Program-made: the position numbers and the translations under genes
Origin: an uncultured Hyphomonas sp.
Lineage (GTDB): Bacteria; Pseudomonadota; Alphaproteobacteria; Caulobacterales; Hyphomonadaceae
DNA: 64,000 nt
Assembly: GCF_963678195.1 (NCBI RefSeq)
Contig: NZ_OY782759.1
Location: 744,001-808,000 of the forward strand
Direction of reading: 5' to 3'
The notes under the pieces: model-generated
What the model saw: only the letters and a program-made list of their open reading frames with translations
Told to the model about the DNA's origin: nothing
The model's database searches: none
Shown: one piece after another, positions 25,310-32,767 of the stretch
How the letters are laid out: every line of letters begins with the position of its first letter
Numbering within the stretch: the stretch's first letter is position 1

Positions 25310-26446
25310 ATGACCTTCCTTCTGACCGAAGATCAGGAAATGCTGCGCGACACCGCCATGGCGTTTGCGCGTGACGAACTGCCGGTGACGCATCTGCGCG
25401 AACTGCGCGACAGCGGCGCCAACGGCAAGGACCCGGCCACTCGCCAGAAACTGGCAGAGCTCGGCTTCTTTGGTGTGATCGTTCCGGAAGAACCGGGCGG
25501 CGAACACTTTGGCCTCGTGGGGCTGGGCCAGATTCTTGAGGCGCAGGGCCGCACGCTGGCCGCAACGCCGCTGCTGCAAACAGCGCTGATCGGCGCCAGT
25601 GCGATCCAGCTGGGCGGCACGCCGGCACAACAGGCCGAATGGCTGCCGAAGATTGCGGCAGGCGATGTCACTTTCGCGCTCGCACTTGATGAAAGCGCGC
25701 ACTTCAATCCGCTGAACGTGGCGACCGAAGCTGAGCGCAACGGACAGGGCTACACGATCAATGGCGAGAAGCGCTATGTGCCGGACGGCCATCATGCCGA
25801 CATGCTGATTGTCGTCGCGCGGACCTTCGGCGAAGCCGGTGACCGTCACGGCCTGTCACTGTTCCTTGTTCCGGCAGATGCCAAGGGCGTCTCGGTCCAG
25901 GAACTGAAGACCGCAGACAGCCACGGCGCAGCGCACATCACCTTCACCGATGTGATGGTGGGCGAAGGCGCGCTGATCGGTGCGGCCGATGAAGGCGCGG
26001 ACGTGCTGGAACCGGTGCTGGACCGGGCCGCGATCGGACAGGCGGCGGAAATGCTGGGTTCGTCACAGGCAGCGTTCGAGATGACGCTGGAATACCTGCA
26101 GAGCCGCAAACAGTTCGGCCAGCTGATCGGGTCGTTCCAGTCGCTGCAGCATCGCGCCGCGAAGATGTTCACGGAACTCGAGATGACGCGGTCCTGCGTC
26201 GCGGCGGCATTGTCCGCTGTCGATGAAGGCAAGACCAATGTTGCCGAACTCGCGAGCCTCGCAAAAGCGAAAGCCAGCGAACTGGTGCATCTTGTCTCGA
26301 ACGAATGTGTGCAGATGCATGGCGGCATCGGCATGACCGATGTGGCAGACCCCGGTCTCTACATGAAACGCGCCCGCGCGCAGGAAGCCATATATGGCTC
26401 CGCCAGCTGGCACCGCGACCGTTATGCGAAGCTGAACGGGTATTGA
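25310..26446 (+). CDS. Acyl-CoA dehydrogenase (second of a pair)
   Basis: A 378-residue protein of the acyl-CoA dehydrogenase fold. The N-terminal domain starts LTEDQEMLRDTAMAFARDEL; the middle domain lacks the classic (S/T)EPxAGSD flavin loop and has LALDESAHFNP instead; the C-terminus has QMHGGIGMTDVADPGLYMKRA and ends IYGSASWHRDRYA rather than GGTSEIQ. This matches the non-catalytic or half-site partner of heteromeric FadE pairs. AGGAG precedes the ATG. It is cotranscribed with the preceding dehydrogenase and the transcript ends at a strong terminator. Confidence 0.92.
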   Translation: MTFLLTEDQEMLRDTAMAFARDELPVTHLRELRDSGANGKDPATRQKLAELGFFGVIVPEEPGGEHFGLVGLGQILEAQGRTLAATPLLQTALIGASAIQLGGTPAQQAEWLPKIAAGDVTFALALDESAHFNPLNVATEAERNGQGYTINGEKRYVPDGHHADMLIVVARTFGEAGDRHGLSLFLVPADAKGVSVQELKTADSHGAAHITFTDVMVGEGALIGAADEGADVLEPVLDRAAIGQAAEMLGSSQAAFEMTLEYLQSRKQFGQLIGSFQSLQHRAAKMFTELEMTRSCVAAALSAVDEGKTNVAELASLAKAKASELVHLVSNECVQMHGGIGMTDVADPGLYMKRARAQEAIYGSASWHRDRYAKLNGY

Positions 26447-26483
26447 TCATCGCCTTTCGCTAACGCTCAAGGCCTTCTCGGGG

Positions 26484-26506
26484 AAATCGATCCACCGGAT
26501 CGATTT
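26484..26506. repeat. Perfect 10-bp inverted repeat in intergenic DNA
   Basis: AAATCGATCC (26484-26493), spacer ACC, GGATCGATTT (26497-26506). It lies between the acyl-CoA dehydrogenase stop and the following terminator and forms a strong hairpin without its own T run. It looks like a REP-type intergenic palindrome. Confidence 0.6.
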
Positions 26507-26521
26507 CTGATCCCTCGAAGC

Positions 26522-26563
26522 AAAAAGAAAGCCGGGCGCAGCGAAAGCTGGCCCGGCTTTTTT
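26522..26563. terminator. Bidirectional terminator between acyl-CoA dehydrogenase and DUF2853 genes
   Basis: A perfect 10-bp stem, AAAGCCGGGC (26528-26537) and GCCCGGCTTT (26551-26560), with A-rich sequence on the left and TTTTTT on the right. It can end both convergent transcripts. Confidence 0.9.
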
Positions 26564-26585
26564 GTTTCCGTTTCCGGAAGAGTGC

Positions 26586-27026
26586 TTATTTCAGCACGGA
26601 ACCTTTGCGCAGGGATTTTGCGATCAGGTAGTAGACAACCGGGCGATGCTTCTGGCGCACCGAACGACCATACTTTTCGATTGCTTCTGCAATCGCGGCA
26701 TCTGCCTTGGCTTCGTCAGCGACGCCAAGCTTCTTGCCGATGAAGGTTTTCTTGATCCGCTCCAGTTCGTCTTTCTGCGAAGCAGCGACGGTTGCGGAGT
26801 CGGATTTGTAGATGGCCGGGCCGCAAGCTTTCACGGCACCTTCGAGAAGGGCCATGTCCGGACGGGCTTCACCAACCTTCTCTTTGAGGTCGGCGACATA
26901 CTTCTCCATCAGGACTTCTTTTTTCGACGGCTCTTTCGCCGGCTTGGTCACTGCCGGAGCCGCTGCCTTCTTCGGAGCTGCTGCCTTCTTCGGCGCCGCA
27001 GCTTTCTTCTTGGTAGCTTTTGCCAT
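26586..27026 (-). CDS. DUF2853 protein with histone-H1-like N-terminal tail
   Basis: A 146-residue protein in two parts. Residues 1-40 are Lys/Ala/Pro-rich with repeats of AAAPKK, resembling histone H1 tails and likely to bind DNA or RNA non-specifically. Residues 40-146 form a DUF2853 domain: EKYVADLKEKVGEARPDMALLEGAV, GPAIYKSDSATVAASQKDELERIKKTFIGKKLG and EKYGRSVRQKHRPVVYYLIAKSL. DUF2853 proteins are normally about 110 residues without this tail, and their function is not known. GAGGAG precedes the ATG. It is monocistronic and is followed by a strong terminator. Confidence 0.9.
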   Translation of the reverse strand: MAKATKKKAAAPKKAAAPKKAAAPAVTKPAKEPSKKEVLMEKYVADLKEKVGEARPDMALLEGAVKACGPAIYKSDSATVAASQKDELERIKKTFIGKKLGVADEAKADAAIAEAIEKYGRSVRQKHRPVVYYLIAKSLRKGSVLK

Positions 27027-27221
27027 GGGAGTGTCTCCTCTATGGGCCCGACGGACGGGCGTGTTTTCAGATTACGCAGCACTTGTTCACGAATCAAAAC
27101 GAAACGCAAAACACCCAAGCCATGATTTCCACAGGGACACAACCCTTGGCGATGAGGAATCGGACAAGGGTGTGATTTTTATTTAATCCGTATCCGGATT
27201 TTATATCAAGATGAGAAAGTG

Positions 27222-27267
27222 TTGTGCAGCCAATACCGGAAGATCACGTAATCTGGCGGCTGCACAA
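27222..27267. other. Long hairpin in a 332-base intergenic region
   Basis: A perfect 10-bp inverted repeat, TTGTGCAGCC (27222-27231) and GGCTGCACAA (27258-27267), encloses a second small stem AGAT-cacgta-ATCT (27241-27254). No T run follows on either strand. The rest of 27027-27358 holds a small palindrome AATCCG-tatC-CGGATT (27185-27200) and no gene I can support. It may be a small RNA or a regulator site before the glutamate-synthase-like gene. Confidence 0.4.
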
Positions 27268-27358
27268 AAAGATGAGCCTGCACAGGAGTCTTCCCCATAC
27301 AGGCGGACACAGCTAGGCTTGTGAAATCAGGGAAGCGGTCGGGAGGCGCCGGATACCT

Positions 27359-28951
27359 ATGTCACGATATGCAGTTCTTATCATTGCGGCACTGATCTCG
27401 GCGGCCGGAATTTATTTCTGGCCAACCGGATCGGTTGCGAAAAGCACGGCGATCCTTGCAGGCCTTGTCACGCTGCTGGGCATTTCGGATCTAATCCAGA
27501 GGCGCCACACGCTGTGGCGCAACTACCCGCTCCTGTCGCGTGTGCGCTGGCTGGCCGAAGAGATGCGGCCCTTCATTCGCTCCTATGTCGTGGAGAGCGA
27601 GACCGAAGGGAAGCCGTTCAATCACGAAGACCGCGCGATGATTTACCGCCGTGCGAAAGACGTGACGTCTGTTGAACCCTTCGGCAGTCATCTGGATATT
27701 GATCGTCCGCCTTATGAGTGGCTCGCCCATTCCATGGCGCCGGTGCATTGTGATGATACCGATCCGCGCGTGATGGTCGGCGCGCCCGGCACATCGCAGC
27801 CTTATTCGGCCAGCGTCTTCAACATCTCTGCCATGAGCTTCGGTTCGCTCGGCGCGCATGCCATTGAGGCATTGTCCACCGGGGCAAAGGCAGGCGGTTT
27901 CTATCATGATACGGGCGAAGGCTCGGTCTCGCGCTATCACCGCAAGGGCGGGGCAGATCTCGTCTGGGAACTGGGCTCCGGCTATTTCGGTTGCCGCGCA
28001 CCGGACGGCAGCTTCGATCCGGAGCGTTTCCGGGATGTGGCCGCAGATCCGCAGATCAAGATGATCGAGATCAAGCTCAGCCAGGGCGCAAAGCCCGGCC
28101 ATGGCGGCGTGCTGCCGGGCGCGAAGGTGACAGAGGCCATCGCAGAAGCCCGCGGTATTCAGGTGGGTGAGACTTGCGTGTCGCCGCCTGCGCACTCGGC
28201 CTTCTCCACGCCAACCCAGATGATGGAGTTCGTCGCAAAACTGCGCGAGCTTTCCGGCGGCAAGCCGGTGGGCGCGAAATTCGCGGTCGGCAATCGCTGG
28301 GAAGTGCTGGCCCTCTGCAAGGCGATGCTGAAGACCGGCATCCTGCTGGACTTCATGGTCGTTGATGGCGGGGAAGGCGGCACAGGCGCGGCGCCGGCCG
28401 AATTCCTGGATCACGTCGGTGCGCCGCTGCGCCAGGGCCTGGTCCTGACACGGAACGCGCTGGTTGGCGCCGGTCTGAAAGATGAAGTGCGTCTTGCCTG
28501 TTCGGGCAAGCAGACCAGCGCCTTTGCGATTGCTTCGTCCATGGCGCTCGGTGCGGACTGGGTGAACACGGCGCGCGGCTTCATGTTTGCGCTCGGCTGT
28601 ATCCAGTCTCTCAACTGCCACAACAATCATTGTCCGACCGGGATCGCGACGCAGGACCCGTTCCGCCAGCATGGGCTCGATGTGAGAGACAAGGCTGTGC
28701 GCGTCACGAACTTCCATAACAATACGGTCAAGGCGCTGATGGAAGTGGTCGGCGCGGCCGGCTGCAAGCATCCGGGCGAGCTGACGCCTCGCCACATCAT
28801 GCACCGGGTGACGGAAGACATCGTCCGCCCGGCGGATGAAGCCTATGATCTCCTGCATCGCGGGCAGCTTCTGTCGGATCCGTCAGGCACGCACCTCGCC
28901 AGCGAATGGTCGATGGCGCAGGCTGACAGTTTCAAACCGGCAGGTTTTTGA
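27359..28951 (+). CDS. FMN-binding glutamate synthase family protein
   Basis: A 530-residue protein. Two hydrophobic segments at the N-terminus (about 4-22 and 30-46) anchor it to the inner membrane. The rest is the FMN-binding TIM barrel of glutamate synthase: NISAMSFGSLGAHAIEALSTGAK, the active-site region IEIKLSQGAKPGHGG, the FMN phosphate-binding VVDGGEGGTGAAP, and the cysteine motif CIQSLNCHNNHCPTGIATQD. It lacks the glutaminase domain and the GltD partner, so it is not a complete glutamate synthase. GGAGG precedes the ATG. A DUF4105 gene follows five bases after the stop. Confidence 0.92.
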   Translation: MSRYAVLIIAALISAAGIYFWPTGSVAKSTAILAGLVTLLGISDLIQRRHTLWRNYPLLSRVRWLAEEMRPFIRSYVVESETEGKPFNHEDRAMIYRRAKDVTSVEPFGSHLDIDRPPYEWLAHSMAPVHCDDTDPRVMVGAPGTSQPYSASVFNISAMSFGSLGAHAIEALSTGAKAGGFYHDTGEGSVSRYHRKGGADLVWELGSGYFGCRAPDGSFDPERFRDVAADPQIKMIEIKLSQGAKPGHGGVLPGAKVTEAIAEARGIQVGETCVSPPAHSAFSTPTQMMEFVAKLRELSGGKPVGAKFAVGNRWEVLALCKAMLKTGILLDFMVVDGGEGGTGAAPAEFLDHVGAPLRQGLVLTRNALVGAGLKDEVRLACSGKQTSAFAIASSMALGADWVNTARGFMFALGCIQSLNCHNNHCPTGIATQDPFRQHGLDVRDKAVRVTNFHNNTVKALMEVVGAAGCKHPGELTPRHIMHRVTEDIVRPADEAYDLLHRGQLLSDPSGTHLASEWSMAQADSFKPAGF

Positions 28952-28956
28952 TCTTC

Positions 28957-29772
28957 ATGCGATGGCTGGCGCCGGTTCTCTATGCGGTGCTTGCCGCGGC
29001 CGGCGTATTCCTGCTGGCGGTTGTGACGAAACAGCCCCGGCATGACCGTGACTGGTATCCGCATCTCTCGCGCCTGCCGCATGTGGCGCTGGAAGACGGA
29101 AGCTTCACCATCGCGCCTTATGGGGACTGGACGTATACCGAAGAAGCGCCGGACGAAATGATCTGGTCTGGTGTGCCGCCGCACCGGATTTCGGATGTCC
29201 GCCGCGTCTGGTTCGTGATGGAACCGCACCCGGGCCTGGCGGTCATGGCGCACACATTCGTCATGTTCGAATTCGGGGAAGGGGATCTTGTCGGCCTCAC
29301 CATCGAGGCGCGCAAGGAAACACGCGAAACCTATTCGGCGCTCGGCGGTGCGTTCAACAAGTTTGAGCTCATGTATTACTGGGCGAGCCCAAGGGACCTG
29401 ATGACCCGCCGCGCGGTGATGATGGACCGGGAACTCTACATGTACCCGCTTCAGCTCAGCCAGGCGGAAGCGGAGGCCTATCTCACCTCGCTGCTGGAAA
29501 AGACGATCTCCATCGAACAGCACCCGCGTTTCTACAACACGCTGACCTCCAACTGTACGAACGAACTCGCCAAGGCGGCGGACCTGCCCTGGCATCCGGC
29601 CTTCATCCTGACGGGCGGGGCGGACGCCGCGCTTCATGCGCAGGGTCGGATCACGGGCGAGGGAGGTTTTGAAGCGGTACATGAGCGCGCGCGGGTCGAT
29701 GCCTGCGTGCGGGAGAATGCACACCGTCCGGAGGCGGCGTTCAATGCGGCGCTGATTGCCTGCGCCGAATGA
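28957..29772 (+). CDS. DUF4105 domain membrane-anchored protein
   Basis: A 271-residue protein with one N-terminal transmembrane helix (about 4-24) and a periplasmic domain of the DUF4105/Lnb type. Conserved features are DVRRVWFVMEPHPGLAVMAHTFVMFEFG, the ELYMYPLQLSQAEAEAYL block and the cysteine in RFYNTLTSNCTNELAK; His in MAHTF and this Cys could form an acyl-transfer active site, as in the Lnb N-acyltransferase. I infer this by family resemblance only. The ATG at 28957 lies five bases after the preceding stop, so it is translationally coupled to the FMN protein. Confidence 0.85.
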   Translation: MRWLAPVLYAVLAAAGVFLLAVVTKQPRHDRDWYPHLSRLPHVALEDGSFTIAPYGDWTYTEEAPDEMIWSGVPPHRISDVRRVWFVMEPHPGLAVMAHTFVMFEFGEGDLVGLTIEARKETRETYSALGGAFNKFELMYYWASPRDLMTRRAVMMDRELYMYPLQLSQAEAEAYLTSLLEKTISIEQHPRFYNTLTSNCTNELAKAADLPWHPAFILTGGADAALHAQGRITGEGGFEAVHERARVDACVRENAHRPEAAFNAALIACAE

Positions 29773-29774
29773 AA

Positions 29775-29798
29775 AGAGGCGCCCCGAAAGGCGCCTCT
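29775..29798 (+). terminator. Hairpin terminator after the DUF4105 gene (weak U tract)
   Basis: A 9-bp perfect stem AGAGGCGCC (29775-29783) and GGCGCCTCT (29790-29798) with loop CCGAAA starts at the stop codon. Only a few T follow, so termination may be partial. Confidence 0.55.
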
Positions 29799-29844
29799 AA
29801 ACGGTGTATACATGGTGTATATATTGGATTGTATATGGTGTTGG

Positions 29845-30624
29845 TCAGGTCATCCCGCCGGTTATCAGCCAGTGGTTCAGCATAAAGAATAGCCCGACGA
29901 TCAGGGGCAGGGTGAGGAACTGCAGGAAATTTGTGCGGTTTGCGCGAAGGTCCGCCTTGTAAACCTGGGCCATGTCATATGAGGCTTTCGGATTGAACAA
30001 GTCTGTTTCGGGCGATTTCGATCGCTCCAGATTCCGCTCATATGCCGCTTTCCACGGGCTCTCGCTGCTAAGATTATAGGTGTAGAAATCGCGGACGGGT
30101 TTGAAGGTCAGGAGCGGCAAAAGCAGCAGATCGCTTAGCCAGTTCCGTCCGATTGATTTCTTCAGGCGGTCCCAGTCCTGCGCATTGGCTTGAATGCTCT
30201 TCAGCCGCTTCTCGAGGGCATGACGCTTAGCCGGATCGGTTTCGGCTGCAAGCTGCTTGCGAACGCGTTCGACGTTCTCGACTTCGGTTGCCTTTGTGCC
30301 TTCGACAGAGGAACGCTGATCGCGCCGCTTCGTGCTGCCATAGCGCGCGCAGATGCCAAACAGGCACATATAAACAGCAAAGCCATCAACGAAGACTGGC
30401 GGCAGGTGGATCGGGAAATCCGGGAGGGCCGCCCATTCATAGGCAGGGCCAATCAGATCGCGATAGACCCTCACCGGCCATGTCAGCTGGGGTGCCACAG
30501 GCATGCCCGTGACCCGCAACAGCGTAGAAATGGCGCTGACGGATGCTGTCAGCACAGCAACCCAGCTGGCCCAGAGACTTATCTGGTTTGCCAGAAATCG
30601 GATAACACCACCCTCGCGTAGCAC
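29845..30624 (-). CDS. Membrane protein of unknown function
   Basis: A 259-residue protein. Hydrophobic segments are at about 10-35, 68-92, 165-178 and 238-256; a charged coiled-coil-like region (TKATEVENVERVRKQLAAETDPAKRHALEKRLKSI) lies in the middle on the cytoplasmic side. I recognise no family. It is isolated between the DUF4105 terminator and the bacterioferritin gene. TGTATA repeats lie just beyond its stop codon. No homologous context suggests a role; the start ATG at 30624 has only a weak ribosome-binding site. Confidence 0.7.
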   Translation of the reverse strand: MLREGGVIRFLANQISLWASWVAVLTASVSAISTLLRVTGMPVAPQLTWPVRVYRDLIGPAYEWAALPDFPIHLPPVFVDGFAVYMCLFGICARYGSTKRRDQRSSVEGTKATEVENVERVRKQLAAETDPAKRHALEKRLKSIQANAQDWDRLKKSIGRNWLSDLLLLPLLTFKPVRDFYTYNLSSESPWKAAYERNLERSKSPETDLFNPKASYDMAQVYKADLRANRTNFLQFLTLPLIVGLFFMLNHWLITGGMT

Positions 30625-30686
30625 ACCGTCTGAACCGCCTGCCCCTGTCCAGCAGAAGTGCGAGCTTACCGATCAGTCTGTTTCGC

Positions 30687-31175
30687 TCAATCCGCCGGCG
30701 AGGCGTTCGCTTCGGACTGGAGCATGGTGTAGCGCTCGATCCCGATCCGTTCGATCAGGTCGAACTGGGTCTCGATATAGTCGACATGCTCTTCCTCATT
30801 GTGGAGGATTTTGCCGAACAGGTCGCGGCTGACATAGTCCTGCACGGACTCGCAATAGGCCATGGCTTCGCGCAGCAGCGGGATCGCCATGTTTTCGAGT
30901 TTCAGGTCGCATTCGAGGATTTCCTGCACGCTTTCGCCGATATGCAGCTTGCCGAGATCCTGCAGATTCGGCAGGCCGCCCAGGAAGAGGACGCGCTGGA
31001 TCAGCCAGTCGGCATGCTCCATTTCCTCGATCGATTCCTTGTATTCCTTCTCGCCGAGCTTCGAGACGCCCCAGTCCTGCAGCATGCGGGCATGCAGGAA
31101 ATACTGATTTATGGCGGTGAGCTCGTTCTTCAGCGCCTTGTTCAGGTATTCGATGACCTTCTTGTCGCCTTTCAT
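30687..31175 (-). CDS. bfr: Bacterioferritin
   Basis: A 162-residue ferritin-like iron store that forms a 24-mer shell. All ferroxidase ligands are at their standard positions: Glu18, Glu51, His54, Glu94, Glu127 and His130. The haem ligand Met52 is present (EEMEHAD), so haem is bound between subunits. GGAGCTCC precedes the ATG. The gene lies 153 bases downstream of the bacterioferritin-associated ferredoxin on the same strand. The two proteins act together: the ferredoxin passes electrons to the haem to release iron. Confidence 0.97.
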   Translation of the reverse strand: MKGDKKVIEYLNKALKNELTAINQYFLHARMLQDWGVSKLGEKEYKESIEEMEHADWLIQRVLFLGGLPNLQDLGKLHIGESVQEILECDLKLENMAIPLLREAMAYCESVQDYVSRDLFGKILHNEEEHVDYIETQFDLIERIGIERYTMLQSEANASPAD

Positions 31176-31328
31176 GGGGGAGCTCCTTCAATAAATTACG
31201 TGAATATGCGTAGCAGATACGGCGATTGCGCTCCGGACGCAAGAAAAACCCAATTAAATCAATTGCATATGAGAGTGCGAAACAGTCTCAGACAGTAGCG
31301 GAAAATCCAGCAATACCAGACGCTTGGC

Positions 31329-31538
31329 CTATTCGGCGGCCATCAGAGACGGGGCGGGGCCGCGATCAATGTCAGTGTCTGCGATCAATTCGCCGATCGA
31401 GGGCCGGCATTTGCCGCACTGGAAGCGGCAGCCATGATGCGCCTGCACAGCCTTGGGGTTGTCCGCACCGGCCTCGACGGCGGCGCGCACGCTCTTGCAG
31501 TTCAGGGCATTGCAGACGCAAATGATCATGAGAACCAT
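31329..31538 (-). CDS. bfd: Bacterioferritin-associated ferredoxin
   Basis: A small [2Fe-2S] protein. From the second ATG at 31529 it is 66 residues: MIICVCNALNCKSV, then the four cluster ligands Cys4, Cys6, Cys38 and Cys41 in HHGCRFQCGKC. The first ATG at 31538 adds MVL. Neither start has a clear ribosome-binding site. A Fur-type box sits directly upstream at 31550-31568, so it is repressed by iron and made when iron must be drawn from bacterioferritin. It is followed by bfr on the same strand. Confidence 0.92.
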   Translation of the reverse strand: MVLMIICVCNALNCKSVRAAVEAGADNPKAVQAHHGCRFQCGKCRPSIGELIADTDIDRGPAPSLMAAE

Positions 31539-31549
31539 TTGCAGTCGCT

Positions 31550-31568
31550 GAGAATGATTGTCAATACG
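31550..31568 (-). promoter_or_regulatory. Fur-type box upstream of bfd
   Basis: GAGAATGATTGTCAATACG matches the classical 19-bp Fur consensus at 14 of 19 positions. It lies 12-20 bases before the bfd start and overlaps the stop codon of the decayed methyltransferase upstream. Confidence 0.6.
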
Positions 31569-31875
31569 GATTTTTTCCGGAGTGACATTCCGCCCCGTGC
31601 CAGACCGATAAGGACACGCCGCTGCCGATGTCCAGAACCGTCGTCTCATACCCGTTCGATGCGTCCGAAATGTAATCGACAAAGGGCTTCAGCGTCTTGC
31701 GGAAGGAGTGGATATTGTCGGCAAAGATGACGGCGCCGGGTGCGAGTTTCGGCTCCATCAGCTTCAGCACGGGGATGTAGAGGTCCTTCCAGCCGTCCAG
31801 GAACAGGAAGTCGACCGGGCTTTCCAGCGCATCGCCTTCGCGGATGTCCGGCCAGCGGGACAAGCCCCGCCGCAT
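31561..31875 (-). pseudogene. 3' remnant of a class I SAM-dependent O-methyltransferase
   Basis: About 100 codons that read as the C-terminal half of a methyltransferase: EGDALESPVDFLFLDGW, YIPVLKLMEPKLAPGAVIFADN and FVDYISDASNGYETTVLD. Family members are about 200-220 residues, with the SAM-binding glycine motif in the missing N-terminal half. At about 31868 the sequence changes to an unrelated remnant on the opposite strand, so the gene was cut by a deletion or rearrangement. The first possible ATG (31875) falls at that junction and has no ribosome-binding site. Confidence 0.65.
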
Positions 31876-31975
31876 GTGCGACTTTGCCGGGGATTATGGC
31901 GAGACCGATCCGGAGCGGCTGAAAGCCCGCATCCGCCACGCCGTGCTCAGCTATCTTGGGGGTCCAGCCAGCTGA
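31874..31975 (+). pseudogene. 3' remnant of an unidentified gene on the opposite strand
   Basis: A 33-codon frame that reads as a natural protein end (CDFAGDYGETDPERLKARIR, then HAVLSYLGGPAS and TGA). It begins exactly where the methyltransferase remnant ends and overlaps the XRE gene at its 3' end. I cannot name the family. It supports a rearrangement junction near 31870. Confidence 0.4.
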
Positions 31976-32174
31976 ACACATCCTCGACACCGGTGCCGAA
32001 CACGCGGGAGATCCGGAAGGCGCTTTCGAGGGAGGGGGAGTAGCGGCCCTGCTCAATGGCGATCACGGTCTGCCGGGTGACACCGATGGCTTCGGCGAGG
32101 GCGGCCTGGCTCATATGCCCGTGCTGCTCACGCAGCTCGCGGATCCGATTCCCAATGGGGGGGCGCTTGGCCAT
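31947..32174 (-). CDS. XRE-family HTH regulator
   Basis: A 75-residue single-domain regulator. The helix-turn-helix is LREQHGHMSQAALAEAIGVTRQTVIAIEQGRYSPSLESAFRISRVFG, typical of the compact Xre proteins that pair with small membrane proteins. It starts two bases after the stop of the membrane protein gene, so the two are translationally coupled. Three tandem repeats in the promoter of the operon are likely its binding sites. The C-terminus VEDVFSWLDPQDS overlaps the remnant on the other strand and is the normal length. Confidence 0.92.
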   Translation of the reverse strand: MAKRPPIGNRIRELREQHGHMSQAALAEAIGVTRQTVIAIEQGRYSPSLESAFRISRVFGTGVEDVFSWLDPQDS

Positions 32175-32176
32175 GG

Positions 32177-32599
32177 TTAAACGCCCCGGCGGAACAGGAA
32201 GATCTGGAAGGCATATTCCGCGACCTGGCTGGCCATCAGCGCGCCGAAAACGATGTGGAACAGGAGGTTCCCGTCATTGAGCCAGCTGAAATGCCAGAGG
32301 CCGGCAACCGCGCCCACCGCCAGTACATAGCCCGACCAGTGCCCCGCCTTGTCGAGGATCGCCCGTTCGCGCTCATCGGCGGGCGCTTCGGCCTCCTTGC
32401 CCGACGCGCTGGCGATGAGGATGTTGACCAGAATGGAGGTGAGCACGACCAGCACGATGTAGCCGATCACGAAGCCGATGTTCGGCGCAGCCGTCTCGCC
32501 CAGCGCCTCCGACAAGCCGACCACGCGCTGGAAATACCAGATCCCGGCCAGGATCAGAACGAGGCCCATGCCCCAGGCGGTTTTCTCTCGGAATGACAT
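32177..32599 (-). CDS. Membrane protein (DUF2178-like) paired with an XRE regulator
   Basis: A 140-residue protein with four transmembrane helices (about 8-28, 40-62, 84-104 and 110-132). The cytoplasmic loop DERERAILDKAGHWSG between helices 2 and 3 is the conserved DER(E/D)R motif of this family. AAGGGACTG precedes the ATG. The family commonly sits next to an XRE regulator of the type that follows here, suggesting that the membrane protein senses something or antagonises the regulator; the function is not established. Confidence 0.82.
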   Translation of the reverse strand: MSFREKTAWGMGLVLILAGIWYFQRVVGLSEALGETAAPNIGFVIGYIVLVVLTSILVNILIASASGKEAEAPADERERAILDKAGHWSGYVLAVGAVAGLWHFSWLNDGNLLFHIVFGALMASQVAEYAFQIFLFRRGV

Positions 32600-32615
32600 G
32601 ATCAGTCCCTTCGGG

Positions 32616-32679
32616 TGTCAAAAATATCTTACACGGCATGTAGTCAAAGATTTTTTACATGTCAAATATTTCTTACACG
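32616..32679 (-). promoter_or_regulatory. Three tandem copies of an 18-bp operator
   Basis: GTCAAAAATATCTTACAC (32617-32634), GTCAAAGATTTTTTACAT (32643-32660) and GTCAAATATTTCTTACAC (32661-32678) share GTCAAA-N4-T-N1-TTACA and lie 17-80 bases upstream of the membrane protein ATG. Each has TGT(C/A)A and TTACA ends, a loose inverted repeat. The most likely ligand is the XRE protein of the same operon. Confidence 0.7.
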
Positions 32680-32767
32680 CCTCGACACGGATTCTCAGGG
32701 CTCTGATTTGGTTGGAAAACCGGAGGTATTCGGCCTATAAGTTTCGGATTGAAAAGAGGGGCTATCC

